Origin: Mesostigma viride
Taxonomy: Eukaryota > Streptophyta > Mesostigmatophyceae > Mesostigmatales > Mesostigmataceae
Direction of reading: 5' to 3'
Assembly: GCA_009746045.1 (NCBI GenBank)
Contig: RPFO01000131.1
Location: 1,837,816-1,895,062 of the forward strand
Length of the DNA stretch: 57,247 nt
Part shown: positions 14,901-31,034 of the stretch, in pieces
How positions within the stretch are numbered: the stretch's first letter is position 1
Layout of the letters: the number at the start of each line of letters is the position of its first letter
The notes under the pieces: model-generated
Databases searched by the model: none
What the model saw: the letters and a program-made list of their open reading frames with translations, nothing else
What the model was told of the DNA's origin: nothing
Program-made: the position numbers and the translations under genes

Positions 14901-17145
14901 GGCATAGTAAAAAACCCCAGGCACCAGGTGAGGTCGTGTTCTAATATTTTTTTAATTTTTTTATTCCCCTTTATCGTGGCGTGGCAATTACTGACTTGCT
15001 TCCATTGTGAGGCCATGGAGCATAATCGAGTGCTCTAATAAGTGGCTAGGATGAGCCTGATGTTTCAGTAACCTTTTGCAGTAGTAGATGCTGGTCAATG
15101 CTCCCCTGGTAGGAGTCCTGTGTTGTTTGCCTTGCTGTAAGAGAATGCTCTCAACATGTCAATCCTTCATCACAGCATCTCTGCGCACGTGCAGAACAGC
15201 GCCCATTCACAAGCTTGACCCCTTCCCATTTTGACGGTGTGCATAACTGCCATAACACCATTAAAGGTGTGGGCAAGCGCTTATGTAAGGGCACGATGTT
15301 CGATGACTTTTCTCATGCTTGGTTGCTTATGCTGCCATGCATCATATTTGTTGCTAATGCTTCTTGGACAATCAATCGTTGCCTGCTGCAGCCTGCCCCC
15401 CGCGGCAAGCTGGTCGCGTTCAGCAAGAAGGGTGCCCAGCCGTACACGGTGAGTGTGCATGCTCATCCAGCCTAGGTTTTGCCGCCGGCTTATGACAGCA
15501 AAATTCAGCCACCTTCAATGCAATCCTATATTTGCTTTGCCAAGCCGAGGCTGGTTGTTTCATGGATCATGAATCAAGATGTAAGATATCTAAGGCTACT
15601 GCTGTAGTATGCTTCTCAAACAACCTGCACTGGTTGGTCGTTTATTTTTTTCGTTGTTTATGTATAAATTTTAGTTTAGTTTAGTTTAGTTTATGTGGGA
15701 AGGAGTGGGAAACTCGGGTAGTAGAGAGTCGAGCAGGACGGTGTACCTGGTGAGGGTGCGGATCCTCGCATGTCAAGCCTGTGCTGGTTGTCAGATTGGT
15801 ATCATGGTCACTGTACTATAGTGATGTGTTGTGGTGAGGAACCTCGCGATGCCAAGCCTGCACAGTGAACATGCCGGCATGGTCTCGTCGATACGGCGTT
15901 CTTCATACAGCTAGTAGAGCATGCCCTGGCTGGACGCCTGCAAATGGCTGCCACTGCTTTTTCATGCACTTAAGCATTCAAGGTTGAATGCAAACATACT
16001 GAGAGAGATGATTGAAAGGTTGCTAACCTGAAAGCTTATGCATGCGTATGCCCAGGCTTGTGTAGTAGACACTCCAGAGTGATAGGCTTTTTCACACGTT
16101 TTCACTCCGCACAATCGCCGCAAGAGAGGATGCGCGATGCACCTGGCTGATTGCGGAGGCATGCACTTTCCAAGCCTCACTCGCTCGTTCAATGCGCCTG
16201 AATGCTGCCAGCTGCCAGTTAACTGGCTCTGCTTTCTCGTCAGCGAGGGCATACCGGCCCTCGTGCAGGAAATCGGCCTGCGTGAAATCAAATTGTCTTC
16301 CTGCATTTTGGCCGGTGCAGAAAGCCGCACTTTCTCGTCATAGTTGTGGTCAAAACGTTCTTGTGACTTGTGATTTTCCTTTCCCTCCTTTATTTTCCTT
16401 GCTTCTATGATATGCAGGAGATACCTTACCAGCCTGGCGATTGGTTCCTTGCTTCTATGATATGCAGGAGATACCTTACCAGCCTGGCGATTGGTTCCTT
16501 GCTTCTATGATATGCAGGAGATACCTTACCAGCCTGGCGATTGGTTCCTTGCTTCTATGATATGCAGGAGATACCTTACCAGCCTGGCGATTGGTTCCTT
16601 GCTTCTATGATATGCAGGAGATACCTTACCAGCCTGGCGATTGGTTCCTTGCTTCTATGATATGCAGGAGATACCTTACCAGCCTGGCGATTGGTTCCTT
16701 GCTTCTATGATATGCAGGAGATACCTTACCAGCCTGGCGATTGGTTCCTTGCTTCTATGATATGCAGGAGATACCTTACCAGCCTGGCGATTGGTTCCTT
16801 GCTTCTATGATATGCAGGAGATACCTTACCAGCCTGGCGATTGGTTCCTTGCTTCTATGATATGCAGGAGATACCTTACCAGCCTGGCGATTGGTTCCTT
16901 GCTTCTATGATATGCAGGAGATACCTTACCAGCCTGGCGATTGGCTGCTTTTTGGGTCTGAGACGGATGGGCTTCCGCCCCGAGTCATTGACGAGTGCAG
17001 CCGCGGTGCGCACGCAGGGGGGATCGCGCTCATCCCCATCAGCGAAAAGCATGTGCGCTCGCTGAACTTGGCGTGTGCGGCGGGGATCGGCTTGTATGAG
17101 GCGATTCGACAGGTCAATCTAACATCAAAGAAATCTCCTGTGTAA
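8999..17145 (+). CDS. TrmL-type tRNA (wobble) 2'-O-ribose methyltransferase, SpoU family, 7 exons
   Basis: SAM-dependent knotted (SPOUT) enzyme; bacterial TrmL methylates the ribose of the wobble base 34 of tRNA-Leu. Exons: 8999-9293, 10867-10985, 11751-11819, 12636-12694, 14066-14126, 15392-15448, 16918-17145 (TAA). All phases agree and sum to 296 codons (295 aa). Residues 1-98 are S/T/R-rich without family match, likely an organelle transit peptide. About 128-138 holds DLNVVLVEPK. 139-161 has motif 1 (IPGNTGAIARTCAAAG), then PLGYEITDSALKRAGLDYW, then KLVAFSKKGAQPYT. 221-295 holds motif 2 (LLFGSETDGLPP) and motif 3 (IPISEKHVRSLNLACAAG). The first exon is the least certain: it rests on a GTAAGC donor, phase and composition. 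Four of the introns carry copies of exon edges or large satellites. Target tRNA and organelle are inference. Confidence 0.85.
10290..10890 (+). repeat. Four diverged copies of the TrmL exon 2 acceptor
   Basis: Sites at about 10299, 10485, 10579 and the true acceptor at 10867 share the pattern C-tract, (C/A)AGA(C/T)A(T/C)(T/C)(G/A)TGCCC, then a G-rich codon run. Each is preceded by a C homopolymer or CCCA repeats. Only the last continues into family sequence. The copies are spaced about 90-290 bp. Confidence 0.7.
11357..11382 (+). repeat. Ghost copy of TrmL exon 2 donor
   Basis: TGGTGGAGGCCCTAG|GTGAGGC resembles the exon 2 end TGGTGGAGCCCAAG|GTGAGGC (10971-10991), some 385 bp into the intron. 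Confidence 0.5.
11817..11902 (+). repeat. Two 43-bp units spanning the TrmL exon 3 donor
   Basis: AAG|GTGAGCGCGGCCCACAAG and the following bases to CCTAGTC occur at 11817 and again at 11860 (period 43, one indel-like change). The first GT is the real donor; the second is a perfect decoy. Because 43 is not a multiple of three, use of the second would shift frame. Confidence 0.85.
12757..13052 (+). repeat. TTTGTGCG octanucleotide satellite, about 37 units
   Basis: Near-perfect 8-bp repeat in TrmL intron 4, starting about 60 bp after the donor. It is flanked by TTTGTGTG variants upstream and mixed GTGCGC repeats downstream (to about 13120). The open frames across it are repeat artefacts. Confidence 0.97.
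13825..14060 (+). repeat. 42-bp minisatellite, 5 units, upstream of TrmL exon 5 acceptor
   Basis: Units begin CACTCTTCTTGTTCTGTTGT and end GAACGAAGCCGCG; the CACTCTTCTT start falls at 13867, 13909, 13951, 13993 and 14035. Each is pyrimidine-rich; the last runs directly into the functional tract and TGTGCAG acceptor at 14065. The repeated unit is thus the polypyrimidine tract itself, without the AG. Confidence 0.9.
14094..14309 (+). repeat. Six tandem 36-bp units each carrying the TrmL exon 5 donor
   Basis: Each unit encodes AFMEYFLAK and then GGTGGGTGCT, so the 5' splice site is present six times: exon ends at 14126, 14162, about 14198, 14233, 14269 and 14305. The third unit lacks one G. Donors 1 and 2 fit the phase of exon 6; donors 4-6 are shifted by the missing base. 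Donor 1 is chosen because it gives the family length. Confidence 0.92.
16401..16950 (+). repeat. Eleven tandem 50-bp units each carrying the TrmL last-exon acceptor
   Basis: The unit begins GCTTCTATGATATGCAG|GAG, then the codons for IPYQPGDW, then TTCCTT. It starts every 50 bases from 16401 to 16901, with essentially no divergence. Only the eleventh (acceptor at 16917) runs into the rest of the exon, with TGGCTGCTT in place of TGGTTCCTT. Ten perfect decoy acceptors precede it. Confidence 0.97.
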
Positions 17146-17582
17146 AGCTATCTATGCAGTCCGCAGGTCACGCCGTGAATAAATTAGCGTACTGGTCAGA
17201 TAGCATTGGTTTTCAAGAAGCAGATGACAGCCTGTGTTTACAGCTTGTTGGAAAAACCTGTTATATCACACAGTATTATTTATATGGTCATATGATAGAC
17301 TGTGCAATGTGAATGCTCCGTGACTCCCCAACGGGAGCACGAGTCTAATTAATTAATTAATTAATTAATATGATAGACAAGTACCAGCCGTTAATATAGG
17401 CTAATTATTTTTGGATTTTGGATCGCCAGGTGCGCAATACTTAATTTGTGTGCTGTGCACAGATATCATGTAGCGAACATTTAATTTATATCATGCAATG
17501 CATGAACTATCACCATCTGGGGTGATGCACGAGAAGCTTAGAAAAACTGGATTTCATTGCGTCACATGTGATGCGCAAGAAA
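17146..17582. other. Convergent spacer between TrmL and rhomboid genes
   Basis: AT-rich, contains a solo LINE tail (17311-17370) and no recognised gene. The two flanking genes end here tail to tail. Confidence 0.6.
17311..17370 (+). mobile_element. Solo LINE 3' end: hairpin plus TTAA-rich tail
   Basis: A hairpin (CGTG, bulged A, CTCCC, loop CAAC, GGGAG, CACG at 17319-17341) followed by AGTCTAATTAATTAATTAA. The same sequence occurs at 31366-31415 (+) and 32935-32980 (-), the last attached to an ORF1 fragment, so this is a strongly 5'-truncated LINE insertion. Confidence 0.7.
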
Positions 17583-22703
<5,121 letters not shown>

Positions 22704-23867
22704 CTGCTTGTCCGTGGTTTTACCGCTGGGGAAGCGTGCATATAATGATATGATATAATATGAGAGCAATAATATGGCATACTAGATTTATTTATCAATA
22801 ATGATGATGACCACACAACATCGTGAGGTCAAGGGATGGCCTTGCCACTGGGGAGCGGTATTTAATTTCATGGATGGTTCTGCTGGCGAGGCAGGGGGCA
22901 GACTGTTAGTGCTGTTAGTGATGCATGTAGCCTTGGGCGATAGGTCCCCCCCACCTCCAGGCTCCGAGGTTCGGTGCTGGAGAACCGTAAACAAAAGGTG
23001 GTCGACATACGATGAGTGACGTGACGCAGAATCATCAGGACAAGGGATGGGAGGGGTTTCGGCTCTAGGAAGTCGTGACAACATGGCCTAACCATGGATG
23101 ACAACAGTCAATCATGAGATGTCAAGTCAACCACTAGGGATGAGCTGACTCAACCGCTAGTGATAAGTGACAGGAGTGGTAAGGACGCTAGGTGCAAAAG
23201 GCTACGGCGGTGGGGAGTCATAAACATGTTCATTGAGAGCAATCGAAGCTGGATATGGCAGCCGCAACACACGAGAGTGCGAAAACAGGAAGAAGCGTGC
23301 ATATCGCGGCGCAGTCACGTGCTATTACTTAATGCATACCATACAAACATTAAAGATCGCAGATGGTGCTACGATGGATTAGGCGGTGGCAGAGAGAATC
23401 GTGATGCACGTAGCCTTGGGTGATAGCGCATTCCCCAAAGCCCCAGTGTTAGGTTGGGAGATCACTGTCAGCGGGAACCTGGCAGGAAGCTGTGCTCAAG
23501 CCTAGATTGAGATTTCATGACCCCATTGACATTGCAAAGGCTGGGAGCCCTAAACCGTTGGGCTGCTGCGGCCAGCTTCAAACTTCCCACAGCATCATCT
23601 TTTTACATTACCAGTTGCAACGATGTATGCCATGATCAATAGCTACACAGCAGCTAACCTATGAAGTGTAAAATTGGAACACTGGGGCTAACTTACATCC
23701 TCAATTGGCTGCATGATTTTTTGGAAGCACGCTGAAACTTCAACACTGTAAATCAAGATCCATTTTGTCTCGATGGAACCCTACGCACAGCTGGAGGGCC
23801 CTGACCAACTGAACGATACACAATTATAATAGGGCCTCGTTAGCAAGATAGGTCGTGATGTAGGGAT
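22704..23867. other. No exon recognised; dispersed short repeat
   Basis: GTGATGCA(T/C)GTAGCCTTGGG(C/T)GATAG occurs at 22919-22943 and 23401-23425, about 480 bp apart. It may be a duplicated border of an exon of the minus-strand gene that I could not identify. Otherwise nothing is seen. Confidence 0.4.
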
Positions 23868-24254
23868 TTACTTTTTCGAATTGTTGATGAGTTTGGCGTT
23901 GGCAGCAGGAGGCGCAAGAAGCCCTGCGGTGACAAGGGCTGACAGCACGAACGCGGTGGACGGCTTGTCAGAGCTCCTTTTGCTCTCCTGCGTGCCTTCA
24001 TGCCTGCCAGCGTCGTTGGAACTGCATGTGGGAGGATAATAGCCCGCTTGTTTTCGCTGGAGCTTGTTAAGGAAAGCGGGCTGTTTCTTGCTAGCAGCCT
24101 CTGCAACCCTCTTGTTTTTTAGCTGTCCTAGAGGACCTCGTGTACGAAGCTGTGCACAGCTCAAGCAGGCGGGCACGGCTGAGGACGCCATAATGTTGAG
24201 ATGCAGGGCCTCCGACAAACGATCACTCGGGCCAACAGATATGGAGCATGTCAT
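23868..24254 (-). CDS. Small frame or first exon with plastid/thylakoid-like pre-sequence
   Basis: ATG at 24254, TAA at 23868, 128 codons; an in-frame ATG at about 24191 (MASSAVPACLSC) looks more like a plastid transit start. The composition is S/A/K/R-rich with few acidic residues. It ends with a hydrophobic stretch (STAFVLSALVTAGLLAPPAANA) of the type that directs proteins to the thylakoid lumen, with an AxA-like cleavage site, then KLINNSKK. A GTAAAT right at the end (AAAA|GTAAAT) could be a donor, so this may be the first exon of a longer minus-strand gene, possibly the rhomboid. The function is not recognised. Confidence 0.5.
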   Translation of the reverse strand: MTCSISVGPSDRLSEALHLNIMASSAVPACLSCAQLRTRGPLGQLKNKRVAEAASKKQPAFLNKLQRKQAGYYPPTCSSNDAGRHEGTQESKRSSDKPSTAFVLSALVTAGLLAPPAANAKLINNSKK

Positions 24255-25025
24255 GCTATCATCCCGGCGTCATACTGGTCAACCAGCAATGCTGCAACTG
24301 GGTAATTGCCATTCTGGAATTGCACTGAAGCTAGGGCGTGTCCAGCGTCGTCGATCGTGTGGTTTCATCAGTCAATATCGCTTGCACTAAACCATTAACC
24401 AATTATTACCCAGTACTATGATAATGCGAAATTTGGGTGTATACAGTATAGGCATCCTTATTCGATTGCGTCTGTGGGAGGGTAGGTACTAGGTGGCATC
24501 GTCAGGGCGTGCCTCGTGTCATCATCACTCATCCGTCATGGCAAAATTAATACCTGGAATACGTTTGTTTGGAATACGTTTGTTTGGAATACGGTTTGTT
24601 ATGCTATCGACCCAACTTACGAGCGACCGCGTGAGGCGGGCATACGCGTAGTGCCGGCTAATCGGCGGCTATCGGGTTATGTTCGGAGTTCGGACGTAAG
24701 ATTTAGCAATGTAGATTGCATGAGCGCGCCGGAGGATAAATTTTCAAGGTTGCCTCGGTGGCGTCGTCACATGCATTACAGCTATGTGGTATTTTGCAGA
24801 GGACACGGAGGTGGTTGCTCGCAATAAATACCGTTACTACCAGGTTATTACTGAAACAATTACCGTTTCAGTATGAATTTTCCCAAGAAGGAACCTGCTC
24901 CACTTTCAGTTTGCTAAATTCGAGCGTTTATCAGTGAATGTCGCTGTGAAGGATGATTTGACATTGCAGGCAAGTCCCCGTATCACCGCGAAAGTACTAC
25001 TGTCAGCTAGGTGAAGCGGAGTACC
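24255..25025. promoter_or_regulatory. Divergent spacer, possible shared promoter region
   Basis: The minus-strand frame at 24254 and the CRTISO-like gene at 25026 point away from each other across this 771-bp spacer, so both promoters should lie here. A short GAATACGTTTGTTTG tandem repeat is at 24556-24600. I see no convincing TATA or other motif. Confidence 0.35.
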
Positions 25026-28000
25026 ATGTCTGTAGCACTCGTCAAACAATTTTGTGCCAGGGCGGCTTCACCGCCGGGCAGTTCTGGCCATTTTGCAAGA
25101 CACGTGCTTAAACCACGTACACAGATTAACTACAGTCGAGCTAAATTCCACGGTACCGTTAAATGCGAATCTCCAGACAGAGGGTGGAAGGCGGAGCCGG
25201 TCCAGGAGCATGAAACCGATGTAGTCGTAATCGGCAGTGGGCTTGGCGGCCTCTGTTGCGCTGCATTGCTCGCCAAGTACGGAATCCAGGTCACGGTGGG
25301 TACACAAATGACGTGTTCTGCAATGTACTCAATTGGTAGACTTTAATTGGCTTGAAAGCTCAGTTTTCTTAGTGCGCATCTCTTGGGTGAAAAGGGCATG
25401 TGGTTCGTGTAGAGCAGGTGGAGTAAGGTCTGATTTTCTTAGCTATTCCTGCTGTTGTCTAGAATGCCCGTGAGCTATATCCCGCCTTCAGCTCCGTGGA
25501 GGTGTGCGTTATCACCCAATTGTAATTTACTCATATAGATAACTTGCACCCTTCTCCCACGAATTTCCACCACCGCCATTCCAATGTGTGGAAATGCTGA
25601 ATGTTTAATAAGTAATATAATGACTGATATCTCTAATTAGCATGTGGTATATTTGATGTTGGATTTTCAATCAATTATGCTATGCCCCCAGTTAGCATAT
25701 CTATCCCAGAAGTAAGACATACTTAGTAATCATGTCAAGCCATATTTACCGTAATTTAGCACATAGTTCCCCAGATATGGATTATCTCCTTTTAGGTAAT
25801 AAAATACCCCCCCTCGACATAGGGTATCCTGGAAGAAATGTATGGAGGCACAAGTACCAAACTGTTATGTACTAGAATGTTACTGTCTGTATGTCATCTG
25901 TCAACATTTTCACAAGCCAACCCTATCAGGTCTATGGATGTACGTAAATGCCTGCACTGTGCATTCACTCACCATTCCGTATCCTGCAACCATGCCCACC
26001 CACCAAACTATTCCCACCCACCAAACTATTCCCACCCACCAAACGATGCCCACCCATCAAACTATTCCCACCCACCAAACTATTCCCACCCACCAAACTA
26101 TTCCCACCCACCAAACGATGCCCACCCATCAAACTATTCCCACCCACCAAACTATTCCCACCCTCCAAACCATGCCCACCCTCCAAACCGTCCCCACCCG
26201 CAAACCCATCCCGACACAATACAGGTACTTGAGAGCCACAAAAAGACTGATCATCCCCACCCACCAACCCGTACCACCCACGACACAGTTGGGTCGAGAG
26301 CCACAAAAAAGACTGATCATCCCACCCACCAACCCGTACCACCCACAACACAGGTGGTCGAGAGCCACAAGAAGGCGGGCGGCGTCTGTCACGCGTTCAC
26401 CCGCAAAGACCCCGAGAGCGGCGCCTTTTACCAGTTTGAGAGCGGGCCGCATCTCTACTCGGGGATGACGGCCCGTCCCGCGATCAACCCGATCGGCCAG
26501 GTGCTGGACGCGTTGGGAGAGAAGCTCCCTGTGGTGGAGTATGACAACTGGATGGTGCACCTACCGGAGGGCAAGTCGTTCCTCACCAAGATCGGCGCGG
26601 AACAGTTTTACGACGTGCTCAGGGTGTTTGGGTCGCCCTCAGCGCCTCAGCAGTGGGCCGCGCTGCAGGTGTGCCTTTGCAGAATATATAGTAGTATAAA
26701 GTTATTTCCATGTCTATTTCATTATAAGCCAGCGCAGGTGATCTACCAGTTAATAATAACTAACAGGTAAATGATAAATAACCCATGCACATCAAGCAGG
26801 TAAACGATGATGCAACCAAAACAAGCAGCTTGCACAAACGAACACTGTGACTATAGCCATCTTTACTACGTGTCCCGATGTACTAGACACCACGGCCTTA
26901 ATAATTTCTCCCTCGCAAGCGTTCATTTGACCTTATCTGCTGCCATAACCAATGCAATTTCCACTGTGAAAGTTTTTTTTTCCTAATTGGTCATTTGGTT
27001 CCCCATCTTTCATCTGGTTCTTATTACGCCCCTTCCCCTTCTGCCCCCCACCAACACGGATGGCTATACAACCACATTCAGTCTCTGTGCGGCCCTTTCC
27101 ACGGGCCTGTTCTTACTCGGTGAACCACCAGGTATCCGTCATTGCTTTTTTCATTTCTAATTTTGGGTTTGCTGGCCTCGTCCCTCATCATCCCTGGTTG
27201 CCACCACCACGTTCAACAAGTACGGAAACCAACCCGGTTGTTTCGTACGTTCAACCGTACAACCCTGTTGCCACTTTACGGCTCCCATTGGTCACCGTTG
27301 CGGCAGCAATACATGGCGCCGCTAGCCTCCATCGCGACCGCGCTCCCCATCGCCGCCATCCGCGAGGACCCCGCGGCCCTCCTGACCGTCGGCCGCTACC
27401 TGCCCGGCCTCCTCCGCAACCTGCCCACCCTGGGCAGGCTGCAGGGTCCCTACTCGGGCATCCTGGATGCGGCGGGCGTGACCGATCCTTTCATACGCAA
27501 CTGGATGGACCTGCTCTGCTTCTTGCTGTCGGGGCTGCCAGCGGATGGCACGATCGCTGCCGAGATGGCCGTCATGTTCGCCGAGTGGTACCGGCCAGGG
27601 TGCAAGCTCGAGTTCCCCCTGGGTGGCGCCCAGGGCATCGTGGATTTACTGATCAAGTCGATGATGGGGAATGGTGGTCGATTGATGCTCTCGGCGCACG
27701 TGGAGGAGGTGGTGATGTCACCCGATGGGAAACGAGCCGCGGGCGTGCGCATCCGCAACAACGCCGCCGTCGCTGCGGACAACAATAAAGTCATCATCCG
27801 CGCTCGCAAGGGCGTCGTTTCCAACGCCTCTATCTGGGACACGATGGCGATGCTGCCACCTGGCACCATCCCGTTGCCCGCCGGCTACCGGGAAACGTCC
27901 CTGGCCACCCCGCAGACTGAGAGCTTCATGCACCTCCACGTGGCCATCGACGCAGCTGGGCTGGATGGGCTCGAGATCCACCACGCGTTCGTGAAGGATT

Positions 28001-31000
28001 GGTCGCTGGGCGTGGCGGCGCCTCAGAACGTGGTCCTTGTCAGCATACCCAGCGTGCTGGACCCTAGCCTCGCCCCACCTGGCAAGCACGTGATCCATGC
28101 GTACACCCCCGGGTCGGAGCCGTATGAGCTGTGGCAAGGGCTGGAGCGCGGCAGCGCGAAGTATAACCAGCTCAAGGAGGAGCGGTCGCAGGTGGGTTGG
28201 GGCCAGAACTAGGGTGGGCTAGAACCTAGGTCGAGCCCAGAATCTATCGGGGCTAGAACTAGGGTGGGCTAGAACCTAGGTCGAGCCCAGAATCTATCGG
28301 GGCTAGAACTAGGGTGGGCTAGAACCTACGTCGAGCCCAGAATCTATCGGGGCTAGAACTAGGGTGGGCTAGAACCTAGTTCGAGCCCAGAATCTATCGG
28401 GGCCAGAACTAGGGTGGGCTAGAACCTAGGTCGAGCCCAGAATCTATCGGGGCTAGAACTAGCGGCCCCAGCTGGGCTGCCGCGAGAGTGGTGTCTCCGG
28501 AAGGGGTGGACCACACGCCCGCTACACAGCAGTGTGTTGCTGTGAGGAGCGGGTGTGAGCAGTGGTGCCATGTTGCGACTGGGGAGCGGTGCCAGGTGGG
28601 TGTGGGTTGATGGGTGGGTCCCCGATGGGTGTGGGCGAGAGACATGCGAAAATGGATCGTTCTTTAAGCTAGGCGAAGAAGCATGGAAAGGTGCAGATGC
28701 TGGTCGGTGCCTGGGGTGGGGGTGATCCCCGGGGGCCTGAGGGGATGTCGGTCTCCCAAACGGGTTGGAGGGTGGGCCAAACACATATGGTGCCCATGCA
28801 GGATGTCGCCTAGGAGTAGGTAGAGTGGTACGTGAGGAGCGGTGATGGATAGAGGGTTAGTAGGTGGGGGAGATTCCAGGTGGGTGTGGGTGGGAACAAA
28901 GTTTTTCGCAGCTGGGGTGGAGAAGTATGTACAAGTGTCAGGCGGGGGTGGGGATGGGGGTCATCCCCGGTGGAGTGGGGCGAGAGCTTCCCCAGAGGAG
29001 ATCATCAACTTGGAGACAAGAGGAGAAATCTAGAGTAAAAGAAAGAGGAGAATCTTCTACTACTCGGAAAATAGAGTATTTCGTCTCAGGTCGCGATGGG
29101 GAGCAGAGGATGGGTAGTTGTCCAAGTTGAGCTACACTGCCTACACACACCGATGGCTCGCATGCCTCCCTTGGAAGGTCACGTAGCGATTTGGCGACCG
29201 CATTCAAGCCCAAATGACAGGTGGTTTGAGATGACATGTCTCTGGAGAGGGGGAAGGGGGGGGGGGGGGGGGGGGGGGGGGGTAGATGGGCGCGGGCAAG
29301 ACTATTCCCAGGTGGGGTGGAGAAGAAGTTTGCATAGCGGGCGCCGAACGGTTGCACTTATACTGCTACAGTAGTAGAGCAATATATGTCGTCTCATTGA
29401 TATATATCTTGCACATGTATAGCTTTTGTTGCATGAGCTGGAAGTAAGAAGCGGCAGCGCTGGGCGTGGGGTGGGTTGAGGATGGGTTATTTACAGTGGG
29501 GGTTGGAGAAGTGTCTACCCTGCCGGGGGTGGGGGGATGGGGGGTGGGGGTGGGGAGTGGGGGCTGGGGGGTGGGGGGTGGGGGGGGGGGGGGGTGGGGG
29601 GTGGGGGGTGAATGGTGGGGGGTGGGGGTGGGGGGTGGGGGGGGGTGGGGTGGGGGGTGGGGGTGTGGGGGTGGGGTGGGGGTGGGGGGTGGGGGGGGGG
29701 GGGTGGGGGGTGGGGGGTGGGGGTGGGGGTGGGGGGTGGGGGAGGGGGGCTGGGGGGGACTCTTTTCTCCTGTCGGGGGTGGGGATGGTGGGAAGTTGCC
29801 AAGCAGATGGACAGTGGTGGGTTGCAAAGAGTTAAGAAGGCGCTGGTGCTGGGTTCCAGGAGGAGTGGCTTGAGTCACCCTAAGGCTAAGGGGAATGAGC
29901 ATGCTTGGGTGTGGGGGGGTTGTGGGTCAGTTATCCTCAGACTTAACTAGTACACTATGAAAACGAGTTTTGATTAATATAATTAGAATATGATTCGAGT
30001 TGTCTCATTGATCATTCTAGGGTGAGTTAGCATAGGCATTGCAGTAAATGAGTGTAAATAACTAGACGACTTCTCGTCTGTTTATGTGGATTTTGATGGT
30101 CCAGTTGAAGTACTGCGGTTGTGGAAAAATTCCCCACATCGCTGCATGCCATTTTCCCCAATAAACAACTCGCTAGAAGAGACCTTCGCCTTCTCCAGCA
30201 TATGCATAGGGATGGAAGAGGCCATGCCTATGACGCTATCCTAACTAACCACATGCCCACCCCACCCCCCCGCCCCCCAAACCCCTGCCTATACATTTAT
30301 TCTCTCCCCCCCCCCCCCTCCAACACCCCCCCCCCCCCCCCCCCCCGGCCAGATCCTGTGGGAAGCCCTCGAGCGTGCCATCCCCGACGTGCGTTCGCGC
30401 GTCCTCTTCTCCATGGTGGGCTCGCCGATCACACAGGAGCGATACGTGCGGCGCAACCGGGGCACCTACGGGCCTGCCATACGTGCGGGGGAGGGCACCT
30501 TCCCAGGGCACTCGCTGCCGGTACCAGGGCTGTACCATTGTGGGGACTCGACGTTCCCTGGGATCGGCGTGCCGGCGGTAAGTTCTTAGTGCGCCGAGAA
30601 TGGCTGGCTGATTTGTGTAGAACATCCGAGAGACTCAGCAGTGATTGTTGAGTGGTATAGTGAGCAATAGTTTGTGAAGGGTGGCAATTGACAGCTTGTG
30701 AGGGGTGGCAGCAAACAGCTTTTGTATTCAATTGTGCATGACATCGCCGCCGTGGCGTCGCCTTGGTAGAATAGTAGGCATGCAGCTGTGGGACTGCACC
30801 CACTGTCACGATGCCATTGTGGACTACCGTGGTGCTGCCAGTACGTCTTTTTGAGGCTGCATCTTTTTCACAACACGATCTGTTCCTTAGACCCTCTCGT
30901 GCGCGGTTGCTTTCTTGCCCATAACTTGCTGGAACGTTTGTCACGCACAGGTGGCGGCCAGTGGCATGATTACAGCCAACACACTGGCTCCCCTTAGCGA

Positions 31001-31034
31001 CCACTGGGCCCTGCTCAACAAGCTGGCTTCATGA
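25026..31034 (+). CDS. CRTISO-like FAD-dependent oxidoreductase (phytoene dehydrogenase/carotenoid isomerase superfamily), 5 exons
   Basis: Flavoprotein of the amine-oxidase/CrtI-type fold, probably plastidial; the substrate is unknown. Exons 25026-25295, 26354-26668, 27307-28191, 30353-30577, 30951-31034 (TGA). All junctions are phase 0 and total 592 codons. Residues 1-60 are R/S/A-rich, a likely transit peptide. The Rossmann FAD motif is at about 65-75 (DVVVIGSGLGG), continued across intron 1 by VTVVESHKKAGGVCHAF. The middle includes FPLGGAQGIVDLLIKSM and RARKGVVSNASIWDT. The C-terminal FAD signature is PGLYHCGDSTFPGIGVPAVAASG (split, partly quoted as GLYHCGDSTFPGIGVPA). The FPGIGVPA form fits the CRTISO-like subgroup better than CRTISO itself, which has FPGQGV; this is from memory of the families. 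The start ATG is chosen as the first in frame after the upstream stop. Confidence 0.9.
25990..26215 (+). repeat. CCCACCCACCAAACTATT-type minisatellite upstream of acceptor
   Basis: Units of 18 bp (CCCACCCACCAAACTATT with CGATG and CATG variants) fill the last part of CRTISO-like intron 1 before the acceptor copies. The translated repeats are not a gene. Confidence 0.93.
26221..26385 (+). repeat. Three 64-65-bp units carrying the acceptor of CRTISO-like exon 2
   Basis: ACA-TACAG|GTACTTGAGAGCCACAAAAAG (exon-like start 26225), GACACAG|TTGGGTCGAGAGCCACAAAA (26289) and ACACAG|GTGGTCGAGAGCCACAAGAAG (true start 26354). Between them is CATCCCACCCACCAACCCGT. The first two are followed by ACTGATCATC and lose family sequence; only the third continues (VVESHKKAGG). 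Confidence 0.92.
28198..28460 (+). repeat. 50-bp minisatellite, 5 units, right after CRTISO-like exon 3 donor
   Basis: AGGGTGGGCTAGAACCTAGG begins units at 28211, 28261, 28311, 28361 and 28411. It starts within 10 bp of the donor at 28192. Confidence 0.95.
29245..29760 (+). repeat. G-homopolymer and GGGGTGG-rich tracts
   Basis: A G run at about 29248-29281 and a 240-bp GGGGTG/GGGTGGGG tract at 29516-29757, both in CRTISO-like intron 3. Strongly G-quadruplex-prone on the sense strand. Low complexity, no gene. Confidence 0.93.

Noticed and set aside
29366-29902. Proline-rich 178-codon frame on the minus strand
   Set aside because: Complement of a G-rich intron tract on the sense strand of the CRTISO-like gene.
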